Source of the DNA: Lophius americanus
Lineage: Eukaryota > Chordata > Actinopteri > Lophiiformes > Lophiidae
Direction: 5' to 3'
Length of the DNA stretch: 64,000 nucleotides
NCBI GenBank assembly: GCA_037951165.1
Contig: JBBDHG010000134.1
Span: 1,603,501 to 1,667,500, forward strand
Both the position numbers and the translations under genes were made by a program. Below, in pieces: positions 11,126 to 23,895 of the stretch. Numbering within the stretch: the first letter of the stretch is position 1; every line of letters starts with the position of its first letter. The notes under the pieces are model-generated. The model had not been told where the DNA came from. It worked only from the letters and a program-made list of their open reading frames with translations, and ran no database searches.

Positions 11126-14100
11126 TTTCTCATTTCTTCTTATTATGTTTGTAGTGGCAATGAAAGATACACATAATTGTCCTTTAACATTACTGTGATG
11201 ATAACCAGAGTGAATGGTTTGAAATAACATCCAGGTTTATGTTTGTAACACGAAGAAGCTACTTCTGATAAGGCTTGGGAGTTGGTTCTTCTGGGAGTTA
11301 CTGAAAGAACAGAAATTAGTGGATACGGGAAAGACTAAAACTAAAATCCTAAAGATATACCACTGGAATATGCAATTGGAATACATAATGCATACGAGTT
11401 AATATATAATGAGATAAAACCTGAAGAATTACTAGTTTCATGGTGCCTCAGAGACAGAAAGTGAAGGCAGTATTGCCTCAGCCGTGTTTGTGGTTGGGAA
11501 GGACATAAAGTTTCCAGTGGGTGGTTCTAACAGTTGAGGATGCTCTCACTCTCCGTCTTGAATACACACTTCTAAACACACAGCAGGTTTTTCAGAGCGC
11601 TAAAGGATAAGAGTGGCTCCTCATGCTGCAATCAGGGAATCCCCTGTGTCCTGCCCGATTGGAAAGAACCGTTAATCTGTGTGTGTAAGTGTGAAACCGG
11701 ACTGCAGCTGTTGGCTGGACATGACTCACCATTATGCAGCGTTTGCACAGTGAGGTGATAACGGCTGCTGCATGACCACAGATTCACTAGAGGAGTGCTT
11801 CAGCCTAGCATCTGTCAGTCCATTTGCCACAACGTGCACGCCACACGGACGTTTCCACAGTTCAGTGTGGCCGCTTTATTTTTTTCCGGCCTCCCTCCCG
11901 ACATGAAATAAGGCTAGGGGATGGATTCATCTGTCCATTCTTGTCTGCTATCATTTTTCGGCTTGAGCATATCACTGGCCAAAAGCTAAAGAACATACTA
12001 GCTTCACCAAACTTAAATCACAATAAGTAGTTGTGCTTTCGGACATTTAAAGTGTTGGTACAAATAACATTTTTTCTTATTTACGTGAAAATATTGTTTT
12101 ATTTATTTTCCCATGAACAGCAGCTATCCTGTCCGTAACATATCTTGCAAACTTTTCATACTACCTTAACCAAACTGTAAAGATCAGCCTTAACTTTATA
12201 ACCACTGAGAGGCAAAGTCAAACTTGCATTGAGGAGAAATAGTTGAAACAAACATTAATCATTTTCTTTGCGTGTGACGCAAAGAGAACAACAGTGACAC
12301 CTGCGTGAATGAAGCAAAGACTTTCCTCCTCTACACAGTTATGTCCCACGCTCCAGCCTCACCAATGCAATGGAGCATTTATTGTACACTGATGACTTCG
12401 TTGTCCAATTTCTGTTTGGATAGGTCATCTCCAGGTGCTTGTAGATGTGAAAAAAAAACGCTGAGGCTAGGGGGTTTTTATCAGCATTTTTTAGTTACTT
12501 TAGCAGTTTTGTGATTATCATGTTAAAGCGGAAGGAGATGAAAAGTGTAGCTGAAGCATTTGATGATAAACCGGCTGGAACATCTCAACTGGCTGGAGTT
12601 AGGTTCTTTTTTTGAGGATGCTGTCTCACCATCAATCCCTCCCATGACCTTTTACTTATGATCAGTCAAGCTGTGATCATATTCTCACCCTCAAGGCCAA
12701 AGGCTCCAGAAATGTCCCCCTGCATCTTAAAACACTTGGAGTTACAACCCTTGTCTCCCCCTCAGGGTGATGAGACAAAGCTTTGTCTTGCATTGGTATC
12801 TGATGACAACAACATGTCTTGGCTGAAAATAAAGTCCATAGTTGTCATCAGGTCATGTTCTTCTGGGCGTTAGGGTTATAAAGTCTGCTTTAGTGAGAGA
12901 ACAGAGTGTTTAGACTGGTGCCTTCACTAGTCTGGTATGAAAAACATGACATCTACACAATAAAGGGGCTTGATTGTTTTTCCATCTCTCTCTGGTAGGT
13001 TGAATCTTTCCCTCGAACCCTTGTCGTAGATCATGATCATGAATGTTGTTCACCACAAAACCAGTTGACTGCACACATCGCCCGGCAATGGGGGTGTTAC
13101 AACTTTTATTTATGAAGGGCAGAGTATTATACACAGAGTAGATGACCTCATGGAATGAATGTAAAATATGGGTTTGATGATTGTTTGCATTCGTCAGTGT
13201 CGTATTATTGTTGTACTGTTGTTTACCTTCCACTCTGTTTTCCTTCTGGCTTGGAATTGGTGGTGAGATGTTAAAAGAGGTCACACAACAGCAGGGATGT
13301 TTAGGTAGAGCAGGCGACCCGTGAACAGAGGATGAGTCCTCAGAGATTCGATTCCACCTGTGGCCCCTTACTGCATCCCACCAACCCCTCTCTGCCCTGT
13401 TTTCAAAAGCCCATAGGCCACGCCATCATCAGGTTTGGACTACGCAGCCATGTCTTGTGCAGAAAAAGGAAGAAAAAAAAACATTTCAAAGACAGAGTGG
13501 TCTTCGTGGCAGCGCTATTCCTTAATCCCTAAATGAGAAAGGCTTTTGTGTCTCGTGTAATTCTTTTAGCAAAGAGTTTGTGCAATAGCGCCTCAATGAA
13601 GGGCCTACTCTGAGACGTTTAAAGTGTCTTACCTCAGCATCGGGCAATTACAAAGACAGCTGAACTTGTCCTCTGCTGAGAGGGTTCGGAGCCTTGAAAA
13701 CCTTCTAGGTTTAAAACCTTCCTGCTAATGTCTTCCAATTTAGGAGAGAGGCAGCGTCCAGGACCTTCATATCATGCGAGATGAGGAAAAAATCAGATGC
13801 CATCTAACAGTTAAGCTAAAGGATTTTTTTCCCCATGTAACACATGCATGGAAAACGTCAGACCAGGCACTGGTGCCGCTCTGTTACATATCATGCCTCT
13901 TCTTTGTCAAGTGAACCTCAACTGCTTAAGAAGCGCTGGGCCGAGCTGAAGGCATACTCTACAAAGGTGAAGAGGCTTAGAGAGAAGCGTGAAGGGAATT
14001 GAAATCTGACTCTTATGACAGTTGTGTTCCCTTTTTGACATTTGCGGGTTTTTGTGAAGGCTTGGGTGTGTAAAATAATAACATAAGTGATTAAATGATT

Positions 14101-15117
14101 GGAATGTTGCAGTGACTTTCCCATCACGGTCATGCACTTTTTTTCTCTTTATTTCTGTTTACATTCATCTGAGTCTTTGACGCACAGCTGACTCTCACAC
14201 ACCAGTATACTCACTTTATGAGTCATTTGTATCCACTCTCATTTCATGGAGGCACGGCCGTCCTCGTAAAAAGTTTTTTCTAATCTTTTATAGACCCATG
14301 TATGGTGTTGTATTTCTGTCCATATGACACCCATAAGTCTCCATAATCTTATAATGCCTGAGCAGCACGGAGACGATAGCATGTACTGGTGTCCAGCTTG
14401 CATAACTGCTAAACCCACTGTCATGTCTGAGTTGTTGTAGGGGATTAAAGGTATTCCTTATGTCTATGACTTTAAAGAACAAAGAAGAGCGATTCACATT
14501 ACCTGCTGACCGAAAGTTTAGGACGAGAAGAATTTAGTCCTATAAAATCTTTGAAAAATGAACTTCTAATTTAATAAAAAACAGATTTAGCATTCACAGC
14601 TTAAAATGAGTTCGATCAGGAGATTAATGTTTACCCCAAAAGAAGATGTATGATAGTTTGAACATTACAAAGTCTATGATTCGCAGACTCTTCTGGGAGA
14701 TTGTGATCGGAGTATGCACAGAGCTGTAGCAGGTCTATCCCACCTTTTGGAGTCTAGATGCTGGTGGTGCTGGTGATGGTGGCGGATAACTGCTGAGAGG
14801 GAATGAATGATGAGGCTGATGGAACTGCACAGACAGGGCAGAGATAATGAGATGGAGGGTGCGTCAACCAGTAGCATGAAAGAACTAGATGAAATGAGAG
14901 AATCCTAATTAATATCAGCTGCTGCATCAGCTGCTGCTGATAATAGGATTATCATAAAGGTGTGTCACCCTGATTGGACAGATGTTGATGGCTGATTGTA
15001 GAAATATGTCAGCTATTTTCTTTTTATCTTCACCTGTGAGGACTATGGAACTACACATCTCTTCTACCCTCGGGATCTGCTGGAGAGTACTGCTGGGTGA
15101 AAGGGACATTTTCAATT

Positions 15118-15790
15118 GGAGATGCACCGATTGATCGGCTGGCCATTCTTTCGGTGCCCGGTGGCCTAGTTTGACGAAATTGGCAATCGGCCGAGCAACC
15201 TCTCTCAGCAGATTCCTTGTAGGTCACACGCCAGACAAGCACACCAAGTATGAGCTAAAATGGTTGAAAACTTCTTGCAAGTAAACCAGAGAAACAAAAA
15301 GCTCGGAAATTTTTACACCAGTAAGAACAAAACAAACTGTGGAGGAACATCCCTGAATACCCCGGAATCACCAAAACAAACCTAATTAGACACATCTAAT
15401 TGAAACATCCCGAGGAACATAGCAAGTTTCAGGAAGCGAAGCTTTGCAGAGCGGCTTAAACTAGCAGTAGCTCAGAGCCAGCTACGAGCCCTGAAGTCCC
15501 TGAACAAAGCCAACATATAACATATAATTCACTGAACGAGGCTTACAAAGTTTTATTTTCACTTTGAAATGTCATACATGGGTTTAATAAACCCACGGCA
15601 GGGAGGACGGAGGGTACATTAATTTCAACACGTCAGAAAACATACACAATGCCAACCAACGTCCTTTCCACTGTGTCCCTCAAAATAAGAGCACTTAAAA
15701 TACATTACTCATTATGATTTTAAAACTTCAAAGACCAAAATTGGAATTGGTCAAAATCGGTAGGCCAAAAACATTGCAACCGGTCCACCC
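15118..15790. mobile_element. hAT-like non-autonomous DNA element
   Basis: The left end has 'ggagatgcaccgattgatcg' with 'gcaatcggccgagcaa' inside. The right end has 'ttggtcaaaatcggtaggcc' and 'caaccggt'. The paired ATCGG-rich ends around a 'gatgcaccgat' start resemble a frequent teleost hAT family. The right terminus is degraded, so the boundary is approximate. No transposase frame remains. Confidence 0.5.
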
Positions 15791-18700
15791 AATTTCTCAC
15801 TATGACCATCCAGAAGTCAACCTCTCCACCTCTTTGCCAGCACACTCATAACATTATCAATACATTTTTCACAATGCTGGCAGATGGGCCTGCCTCCCAC
15901 CTCCTAACACATGGTTGACCTCCTCTCCACGTGTTGTTGTGCAGCATTCATCGGTCTCAGCAACCAAACCTCTTCTTCGTGTGTATTGATATTGCCCTGA
16001 CCTGAAAGACGGGCAGCGAGTGGTGGGATTACCTCACCGGTAACACTAGCTCTGTTGTGCTGAATTTTGCATGGTCACATTGACCTGGTTACTCCTTCAT
16101 TATTCATGGCGATGGGAGGAAATCAGCAAAATGAATACATGCACGCATACACGCGTATCTGAACGGTGGAGGCTAAGAGAGATTTAAAGGAGCGTGAGGT
16201 TGGAGAGACGGCGGCTTGGATGCTTCACTGCATGAAAGATAAGAGCCTTGTGACTAACTCGCTGGTGTGTTCGTGCCTGTATGTGCGTGTGTGAACTCAA
16301 CCAGTCCTCGGGCAGAAAAGGGTGTGGGAGTAATCTCCAGCCCAGGAGACACAACACCCCAACCATTAGTAAGCCTGCTCACATAACCTGAGCCCTGCTG
16401 GCTGACAGACATGCGTAAAAACATGGCACTGCTTCAACGTATTCACTGAGGCTTCAGTATTCAACACCTCTCGTGCCCCCCAGCCCACCCGACTGGCCTC
16501 TTCTCTTCTTTCTGATGCTACACTTGGGCGGCTTACAAATATTTGCCATGGTCCGATCCGCAAGCTCTCAGAGGGCAGGATTAATGGCAATGTGTGCCGC
16601 GCAACCCAGGGCCAGACAAAGCCTCCCCATCTGGAGCTCCAACCCGTGACTGGGGAACAGAGGCAGCACACAGAGCCCGGTGACGGCAGCCCGGAGGGGA
16701 GGGGGGGGATCTATAGGCACCACTTCATAAATGAGCAGGAGTCCTGGGCAGTCCTGCACATGAATGAAGGGGGCGTGTCAGTCTTTTGATGTGATGGGGA
16801 GGCAAAGGGTCCTGTATGCTGGCCTGCGTCTGGTGCCACGCCAAATGGATCGCATTTCCAAAGCAGCTGATTAAACAGCCATGTCTGCATCCTTCACTGG
16901 GCCCTGAACCAAACAATGGCAACAGCCTGGGATCTGAAGCATATACTGCTTAGCAAGTTAGATTGAGCCAGTCTTTCTTAGATTGAGCTGGCTCCACAAA
17001 ACCCTAAAACCCCACTGAGAGATACTCAGTAATCAGATGGTAGTTATGAACTCTCTTTGTTAAGTCAGGCTTCCTGTTTACGAAACCAAGGCTTCCTCAC
17101 ACCTGCGTCAGTCAAGAGGAACAGGTTGTTATAATGAAGAGTTATGAAGTACTGTTGATTCTGTCGGCTATTTTGAAGACCCTATTGAAATGCTAGGAAT
17201 TATTATTATTGCTATAATGAAGAACTAATTTGAAACATGGTCAAAATTGACATAGGCAGCCAAAGGGGTGTGGTAATATGACTCAACGGCTCCCTAAACA
17301 GCCTTTGGACCCTGTATGAACTATGAAATTTGCTACACATGTGTATCATGTCAAGATATACCCAAACTTCTCTTGATACTATGATGTAAACCTAACAGGT
17401 AGTCAGACATTTTAAATATAAAGAGAGATTTTCAGGTGTTTTTCATAATTTCCAGGTGTTGTATTATAACAAACTCATCATAGAGTTTTAATCCGATCAA
17501 CACCAAATTTGGTGATTGACATGTGACAACTATAAAAATTAAATTTTAGCAGAAGTTAATGGTTTTGATGAATATTGGGGACAGTATAGGGCAATGAATA
17601 TTGTCTTGCCATAAATCATCCCTCTATCTATCTTTTCTTTATGGCAAACTCTCATGAGCTTCTATTTGACATTTTTCTAGGATGCTAAACTAACATAAGC
17701 TGAAATTAGCTAAACTTGCGAAACGTTTTGAACATGGTAAACATTGTTGGAGCTTATATTTGCATCGTTGTTTGTGGTCTGTACACTTTTTTTTGTGCCT
17801 TCTAAAAATGCTTAATTTTCAACTTCAGGCAACTCAACAATTATACAAATTGTCAGAGATAATAATGGCTCTTTAACTACTCGCTATCGCAGAGACGCAT
17901 TACTGATGAGGAGCAGCACCTTCCAAAAGCAACAAACCACCACTGGTATTATTTAATATTATTATATCTTCGAATTACCAGAGCTTCTAATTTATACTGA
18001 GAGAGTGTAGAAATAGATTTAGTATACAACATCAAGTGAGTATTCTATTCCTGGAAATAATAATTTCAAGAAACATCTGAAACCACCCAGCTGGGCTTTA
18101 ATCATGCACCATGAGGTGAGATTAATGAGCTAGTGATGCTTGCTGAGCCCAAAGCTAGAGTTTTCCGAGCAACGACTGTGTTTTTCTTTTGACCTGGCGT
18201 TATCACAGTGCTAAATTACGCTGCAAACCTCTGGAGGTCCGTGGACTCCACTTTGAAGACTTTCTGTTATCGACCAATTTGATGTTTTCATTCTGAGACC
18301 CGCTTTGCTGCCATGTTTGTGTAACATTGCTGGTCTCGTAGCAAAACCAAGACAGATTGGAATATTCAGTCCATTGGTATTTTACAACAGATGCATTAAT
18401 GTCAAGGTTAGATGCTCCACCATGGGCAGTTGTCATGTTTGAAGGAAACAAGAAGCAGTAAGAGTTAAACGATCAGCTATTTTACGCCCTAATTCCTGGC
18501 TGGGCTTTTTTTTTTACACAATCAGCGTTGTTTTCAGTATAATATTTTTTTTCACGGTGGTGTTAGTTTCATCAATACTTGACTAAAAAGAAAGAGGATG
18601 TTGACTAAATACATGAGGAACTAACGAGGACATTTGACACAGGACTGAGACTAAAACAAATCAAATTTCTAGGAGGAGTTAGTTATGGTACAACTATCAT

Positions 18701-20559
18701 AAATGACAAAAATCAAACGAGAATTGCATATTGTTTGCTTAACGTCCTATCATCAGGAGACTTTCTGTTATATCTTGATATGTCACACAGGTCAACCAAA
18801 TGTCATACCTCTGGGTGAAAGAGGGTCCTACAGAGGCTTCTTCAAAGTATTTTAATGGTACTGTTGAACAGAATTGCCATAACCTACACCCCAAGCCCTA
18901 ATATACATATTTTTACCGCAACTGATTTGTTTGCAGAGTCCTTCATTTGAAGGTAAAATAATAGTCACAAGCGGTGATATGGCCTTCGAAATCCAGACAC
19001 CCATCTAAGCTTGTGCCAGCAACGGCCTCACTGCCCGGAGATAGACACAAAGCTAAATGTGTGTGCCTTAAGCACTTGGTGAAAACAATTCAGATTCAGG
19101 TTGTATTCCCGGTTCCAGTGCATACCGACAAAACGTCATCATGAACAATTTTACTTAAGCCCAATTATTCGCCCTGTGAAAGTGGCACTCTCTCTCTAAC
19201 TTATGGATGTCTTCCCTCTGGGACTCTTATCCAACATGGCAAGTTTGGCAAATCAGACAGTGAATTACGACAGGTAGAGAGAGTGATGTGTATATACATA
19301 GAGGGAGATACAAAGATTAGTAGCGATAGATATAGGAGACTCCGTCTGTCCGACGCAGACATCTCTCAAGGTACAATCCTGGCAATTATGAAATCATAGT
19401 TTAGAGCAAAGTCAGTAAATGTGTATTTGTGTAGTAGAAATAGTTTTTCTTTACAACCTTTTAAACTTAGAGTATCCGTCTTTTCTCGGTTCAACACCCA
19501 GTTAAGTAACCACCAACATATGTCATCAAATATTATCTTGATTTTATTTTAAGCAATTGGTCATTTTGGAATTAGCAGTTTTCTTTTTGAAGTTATCGGT
19601 TAATTTGTTTTCACTTGCCTTTAGATATATTTGAAAATGTCTGGAACCGTCCGACAGCACGGTGAGGGAGACTGAAAGTATGCACCAGCCTGCCGGGGCC
19701 TTTCATGCTAGACACATGTCTTTATGCGTTTGCATATAAACACATTCAAAATAAACTGAAGAATATTAATTCTTTGAATATAGCTCCTGATCATAAGTGA
19801 ACTCTCGTAGCCCTTTAGAGAGAACAGTGGCCCTATTTATAAACAAAAACCTTTCCCTCAAGGAGTCCTGGAGAATAATTCTGTTTGTTCAAGCTATGCT
19901 ACTCTTGAACTAATTGCACTCCAGCTACGCTTGCAAGAGATCCAATAAATCATCGTCCTCCCCTGCTGACGTCTGAGCCCCTAATTCTGACCCCTTCCAT
20001 AAAGTGATAAGGGATGCAGCGATCCCAAGTTTTGTACAGCCGAGTACGAGCACTTGCATTTGAATGCTTGACGATACAGATAAGAGTATGTTGAACTCTC
20101 AGACTTTTCATGAGCTGAAGTCTAAAATGCAGTGGGTCCTTCTGCCTTGGTTGAGTCTGTTCGGTAGTGACGGCAAGGAATCTCACATTAGGACTGGAAA
20201 ACGAATCACTACTGTTGATCATCAAGAGCAATTTATTAAGTAGTTATTTTCACGACCAGTTGGTCTTCGCTGAGATTTTTCTACGTTTTTTTTTCCTGTT
20301 TTTGCTTCAAAGTTGGTTGTCGCTGTTGGCCTTGCCTCCTTATTGAACTTGTGTTTTTTAGATGTGTTTAGTCAAGTTTCTTTTATTAAGGGATGTTTTT
20401 CACACCACCTCTCCACTTTTTTTTGTCTCAGAGTATCGGGAAATATTACTCTTGGAGAATGTGATTACTTCTAGGATCGCACTGCAATAATTTTGGACAG
20501 GATTTGAATATCCTTTGATTGTAAAACTTTCACTATACCCCTCAAAAAGTCAGATATAT

Positions 20560-20945
20560 TATGGAAACGCACGGCCGGCTCCACGTCTGTGCAGCAACAG
20601 ATTGGTCGTGTTAACGCAACAACTCAAAAACAATATAGCATTTTCAAATTTTATACCCCCCAAACACTTTAGTGTTAGGAAGAACTGGATTGATTTCTAT
20701 AGAGATAGCTTGATTATTTCTGACACTAGGGGGAGCTTTATCCCCAAAAGTTTTTGGGCCATCATTTCTCAGCCGTTGATCCAATTTAGTCCAAATTTAG
20801 TGCTTATGAATTTGCTTGATGATATCAATACATGTCGTATTTTACTCTTAATGGTTCATATTTTACTCATTAAGAAGAGCTATGTTACAAAAAACATAGT
20901 ACTATGTTTATTTGTTGTTGGAACCATTTTTCTGCTGTTCTCTTG
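20560..20945 (-). repeat. Dispersed repeat 'A', copy 3 (inverted)
   Basis: Reverse-complement copy: 'agccgttgatccaatttagt' and 'ggttcatattttactcatta' mirror the 'actaaat..gaccaacggttg' and 'gagtaaaatatgaacta' motifs of copies 1 and 2. The conceptual translation on the + strand also resembles that of copy 2 read on the minus strand, which reflects shared DNA ancestry and not a gene. Confidence 0.75.
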
Positions 20946-21658
20946 ACCAGAGCTCCTCCATAAAAGAATGTTTGAACTGGACAAAAAAGGATATAATACT
21001 TTGAGAAAACCATTATAACAGCATTGTCTGCAGTCTTATTTAATTTTGACTCATCCCTTACAGTAACATTTTTCTACACAGCTGGTATTGCTCTTCTTAC
21101 CTACCTGTTTCGACTAAAGGGAGCTGGTGTTAGGCTGAATCAGGATCAGCTTTGTTAGCCAAGTATGTGTTCACATATAAGGAATTTTCATGTTCACAAG
21201 ATACTGAGGACAACGACATACAATAATCATGGCCTATGTGCCAGTGATATCCGGTGCAGTGGTATTGATGTCATTTTGTGAGTATGAATATGTTTGTACG
21301 AGCCCAGATTGATCGCCTATCCGTGCCCAAAAATCTCCAAAATGAATTAAAAGAATGAAAAAGGAGAGAAATCCCATCTGGGTAAGAGTTGAGTTGAGAA
21401 TGATTCATATCCTGATTTCAACACGTGCAGAAACCCTGTGCATGGTCAAGTACAATCTTTCCGATGAAAAGCCAGAAGTTAATAATAGGCCCATCCTTTT
21501 CCTCCAAAAGCATTTGCGGTCTGGATGTGGCCTGAGAACCTCAAATTGGTGACCACTGTCTTTAATAATCCCAGTCTTCTCTGTCTTCCACTGTTGTTTA
21601 TCAAGTGTTTTTTTCTTCTTTAGTCTTTAAACATGTGCTTTTGTATCTTCACCATCAG

Positions 21659-21752
21659 GCCCAGTGACGAGAGCCACCCAACGGTGACAGCTGACGGAAC
21701 TGTGGACAACCTGGCCCAGGCTGTGGACATGATCCTCGGTCAGCGCCACTGA
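21659..21752 (+). CDS. lhpp: lhpp, terminal coding exon (phospholysine phosphohistidine inorganic pyrophosphate phosphatase)
   Basis: LHPP is a cytosolic HAD-superfamily (class IIA) phosphatase that acts on phosphohistidine, phospholysine and pyrophosphate bonds. The exon follows a pyrimidine-rich acceptor (cttcaccatcag) and begins with the third base of a split Arg codon. It then encodes 30 residues: PSDESHPTVT, ADGTVDNLAQ, AVDMILGQRH, then TGA. The Arg-Pro-Ser-Asp-Glu-x-His-Pro start and the Asp-Gly-x-Val-Asp-Asn-Leu-Ala core match the C-terminus of vertebrate LHPP, and as I recall the human last exon starts at the same residue. Active-site motifs lie in upstream exons outside the window. 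It runs toward fam53b, tail to tail, as in human. A processed copy is unlikely, since the exon has intact splice signals and conserved neighbours. Confidence 0.9.
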
Positions 21753-22157
21753 CCGCGAGGCAGCACACACTGGGAACTGTCCACTTAGAGTGGGTGATGC
21801 AGGCTGCTAGTATTTCTGACTACCTGAGAGGTGTTTTCGGTAGGAAGTGTGAACTGAGTGTAATTCATTTAAGTAAGCGCACAAAAGCATACCTAATATC
21901 CTGTGACTGATGGAAAACCCCAATTCTTATGGTGGCCAACAGGGGCCAAAGCACTGCAACCATTAACTTGGCAACATGCAAGCACCAGCTAAAGCAACAT
22001 CTTCATCAATTTCACAGCACACGCAAACTGGAAAAGCCACAACATATTATGAAAAACGATCTGCAAAAGCCACAAGTAAACGGGAGTTTTTAAGAAGGAC
22101 ACTCAAAAGTGATGCATCCCCAGACGTGCTTCTTTATCGCTTCATATAGAGAATAAA
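21753..22157 (+). promoter_or_regulatory. lhpp: lhpp 3' UTR with candidate poly(A) signal
   Basis: The first AATAAA after the stop codon is at 22152-22157, which would give a 3' UTR of about 420 nt. No strongly GT-rich element follows, so the exact end is uncertain. Confidence 0.4.
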
Positions 22158-22399
22158 ACAGATTTAATGCACGAATGTTTCAAAACGATATTTCGATCAG
22201 CTTGATCAGTAGCGTCAGAAAACTCTTAGCTAGCTATTTTAATAGCTTTTGTATGAGACTTTCTGACCGTTTTGTACAAGTTGCTATGGCGAGAACTGAA
22301 GTAAGTATGTGCGACGGTGTTTAAGAGTTACCTTCAGCAAGTATAATACACCTTACACACAAGCTAATGCTAAATGTTACATTACTGTTAATGTTATTA

Positions 22400-22745
22400 T
22401 CCACCTGGGATCCCTCCTGCCGCCGCGGCCCAACACTGGAGAAGCTGAGGAAAGTGGACAACCATAGCTGATATCTTTGCTGCTTTTCCCCCGTCTGTAT
22501 CTCTCCTCCCCCCCTCTCTTTCTCTCTCTCTTTTCAAACCCGACCGTCATGGCAGTAGGCCGTCCCCCCTGACTCTTGGAGCTGCTCGAGTTTTCTGCCC
22601 GTTAAAAGGCAGTTTTTTCTCACCACTGTCGCAGAGTGCTTGCTCGCGGAGGAATTTGTTGGGTCTCTGTAATATAATTATACAAAGAGTTTGGTCTAGA
22701 CCTGCTCTTTCTTGAAAACACCTTGAGACGTGAAATCAAATTGAT
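22400..22745 (+). repeat. Teleost dispersed repeat with CT-rich head
   Basis: A CT tract (22504-22530) is followed by 'gttaaaaggcagttttttct', 'caccactgtcgcagagtgct', 'gggtctctgtaatataatta' and 'accttgagacgtgaaat'. These appear in this order in a repeat very common in fish genomes. Class not assigned. Confidence 0.6.
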
Positions 22746-23109
22746 GGTTGCAGTGTGTTTTTCCCCTGTGCGCCACCGTAGGTTCCAATGGACCTGTTCT
22801 AAGTAGGATTCTAAGAATCACATTCTGTTAGATTTTTGTTTTCAAGTGCGTCCAAATCTTTTTGGTATCGGGTGTACAGATGGGGAACGCCTACTGATCT
22901 GGTGCTGGAACATTTTGTTATTTTTATGATTGGCATAGATAAGAAACCTTTGCGCTGATATGAATGTGCCTGTAACCAGCCGCCGACTGACAGAAGTGAA
23001 AAGTAATGTGGTGTGTTCATACTTCCTCATTGTTACACAGTCACATTCTCAGTACTCGAAGACACTTTGTTTATCAGACTGTACGAGCATATTTGAAATG
23101 TAAGCTTTT

Positions 23110-23895
23110 ACGCAAAAAATCTGTAAAATACCAGCAGCTGTGGTTGCCATAATTTTACCGTAAAAAATACGGTCACCATGTACAGGACATTACGGTAAAT
23201 TTCCATTGGAAAAAAAAATATATAATGTCAACTTGTATAAAGTTACATAGGTAATCATTTATAACTACAGTAAATGTCAACTTTGTTTTTTAAACTTTAA
23301 CTGTAAAAAAAAAAATGTCAGTTGGGAATACTGTAAAAAAAACAAACTGTTGAATGGAATGTCAAAAGTAAAATATGGTATATTTCAAATCAGTATTACC
23401 GTAGTAGATAGGGTGAATTATCATAAATGAAGAAATAGTAAATAACTTTCTTATTTCTGGTCAGAATATGTGGAAAACCTAATTTTACTGTGAAAATACA
23501 AACTTTTTTTTAAGATTAATGGCCCAATACTTAAATGTCACAAGCAAGCCATTACTGAGAAAGTATTATTCTATATAAATAACAGATTTCCCTGGTATGA
23601 AAACCTAAAGAAACCAACTTTAACGCGCTAGCCACAGCATCCCATAATTTCAACAAACCGAAGATACAAAAATATTTTTGAAACAATGTTGATTTCCGGG
23701 TTAAATGTCTGAAGTTAATATAATTTACTGTTATTTTATTTAATTAAGTGTGTAACCATTGAAACAGTTAAATTATAACTGTTTTATGTTTATTTAATGT
23801 AATGTCTTCAACATGGTCACCATATTTTTTGAGGTAAAATTCTGGAAACCACAGCTGCCGGTATTTTACCATAAATTTAACGACCTTTTTTTCCC
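23110..23895. mobile_element. Non-autonomous DNA transposon with ~65-bp terminal inverted repeats
   Basis: The left end ('taaaataccagcagctgtgg', 'ataattttaccgtaaaaaat', 'acggtcaccatgta') is mirrored by the right end read in reverse complement ('taaaataccggcagctgtgg', 'agaattttacctcaaaaaat', 'atggtgaccatgtt'). The ~780-bp interior is AT-rich and non-coding. Many internal 'actgtaaaa' motifs echo the ends. Confidence 0.75.

Larger units (their letters stand above)
1..21658 (+). other. lhpp: Probable last intron of lhpp (partial)
   Basis: Everything left of the terminal lhpp exon is read as intron. The exon at 21659 starts with the last base of a split Arg codon behind a good acceptor, so an upstream exon must exist, but I found no segment encoding the preceding HAD-phosphatase residues (the Gly-Asp-Asp and Val-Gly-Gly-Ala type motifs) on the + strand. 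Listed separately are the repeats at 430-1150, 1886-1979, 2205-3740, 5160-5492, 7297-7440, 9740-10180, 10690-11125, 15118-15790 and 20560-20945. Between them (3741-5159, 5493-7296, 7441-9739, 11126-15117, 15791-20559) I see only AT-rich or mixed sequence with no coding signal. The open frames there are short and unrelated to anything I recognise. Confidence 0.6.

Noticed and set aside
1..21658. Upstream lhpp exons
   Set aside because: I looked for the penultimate exon (Gly-Asp-Asp ... Val-Gly-Gly-Ala-Gln) on the + strand and found no candidate, so none is annotated.
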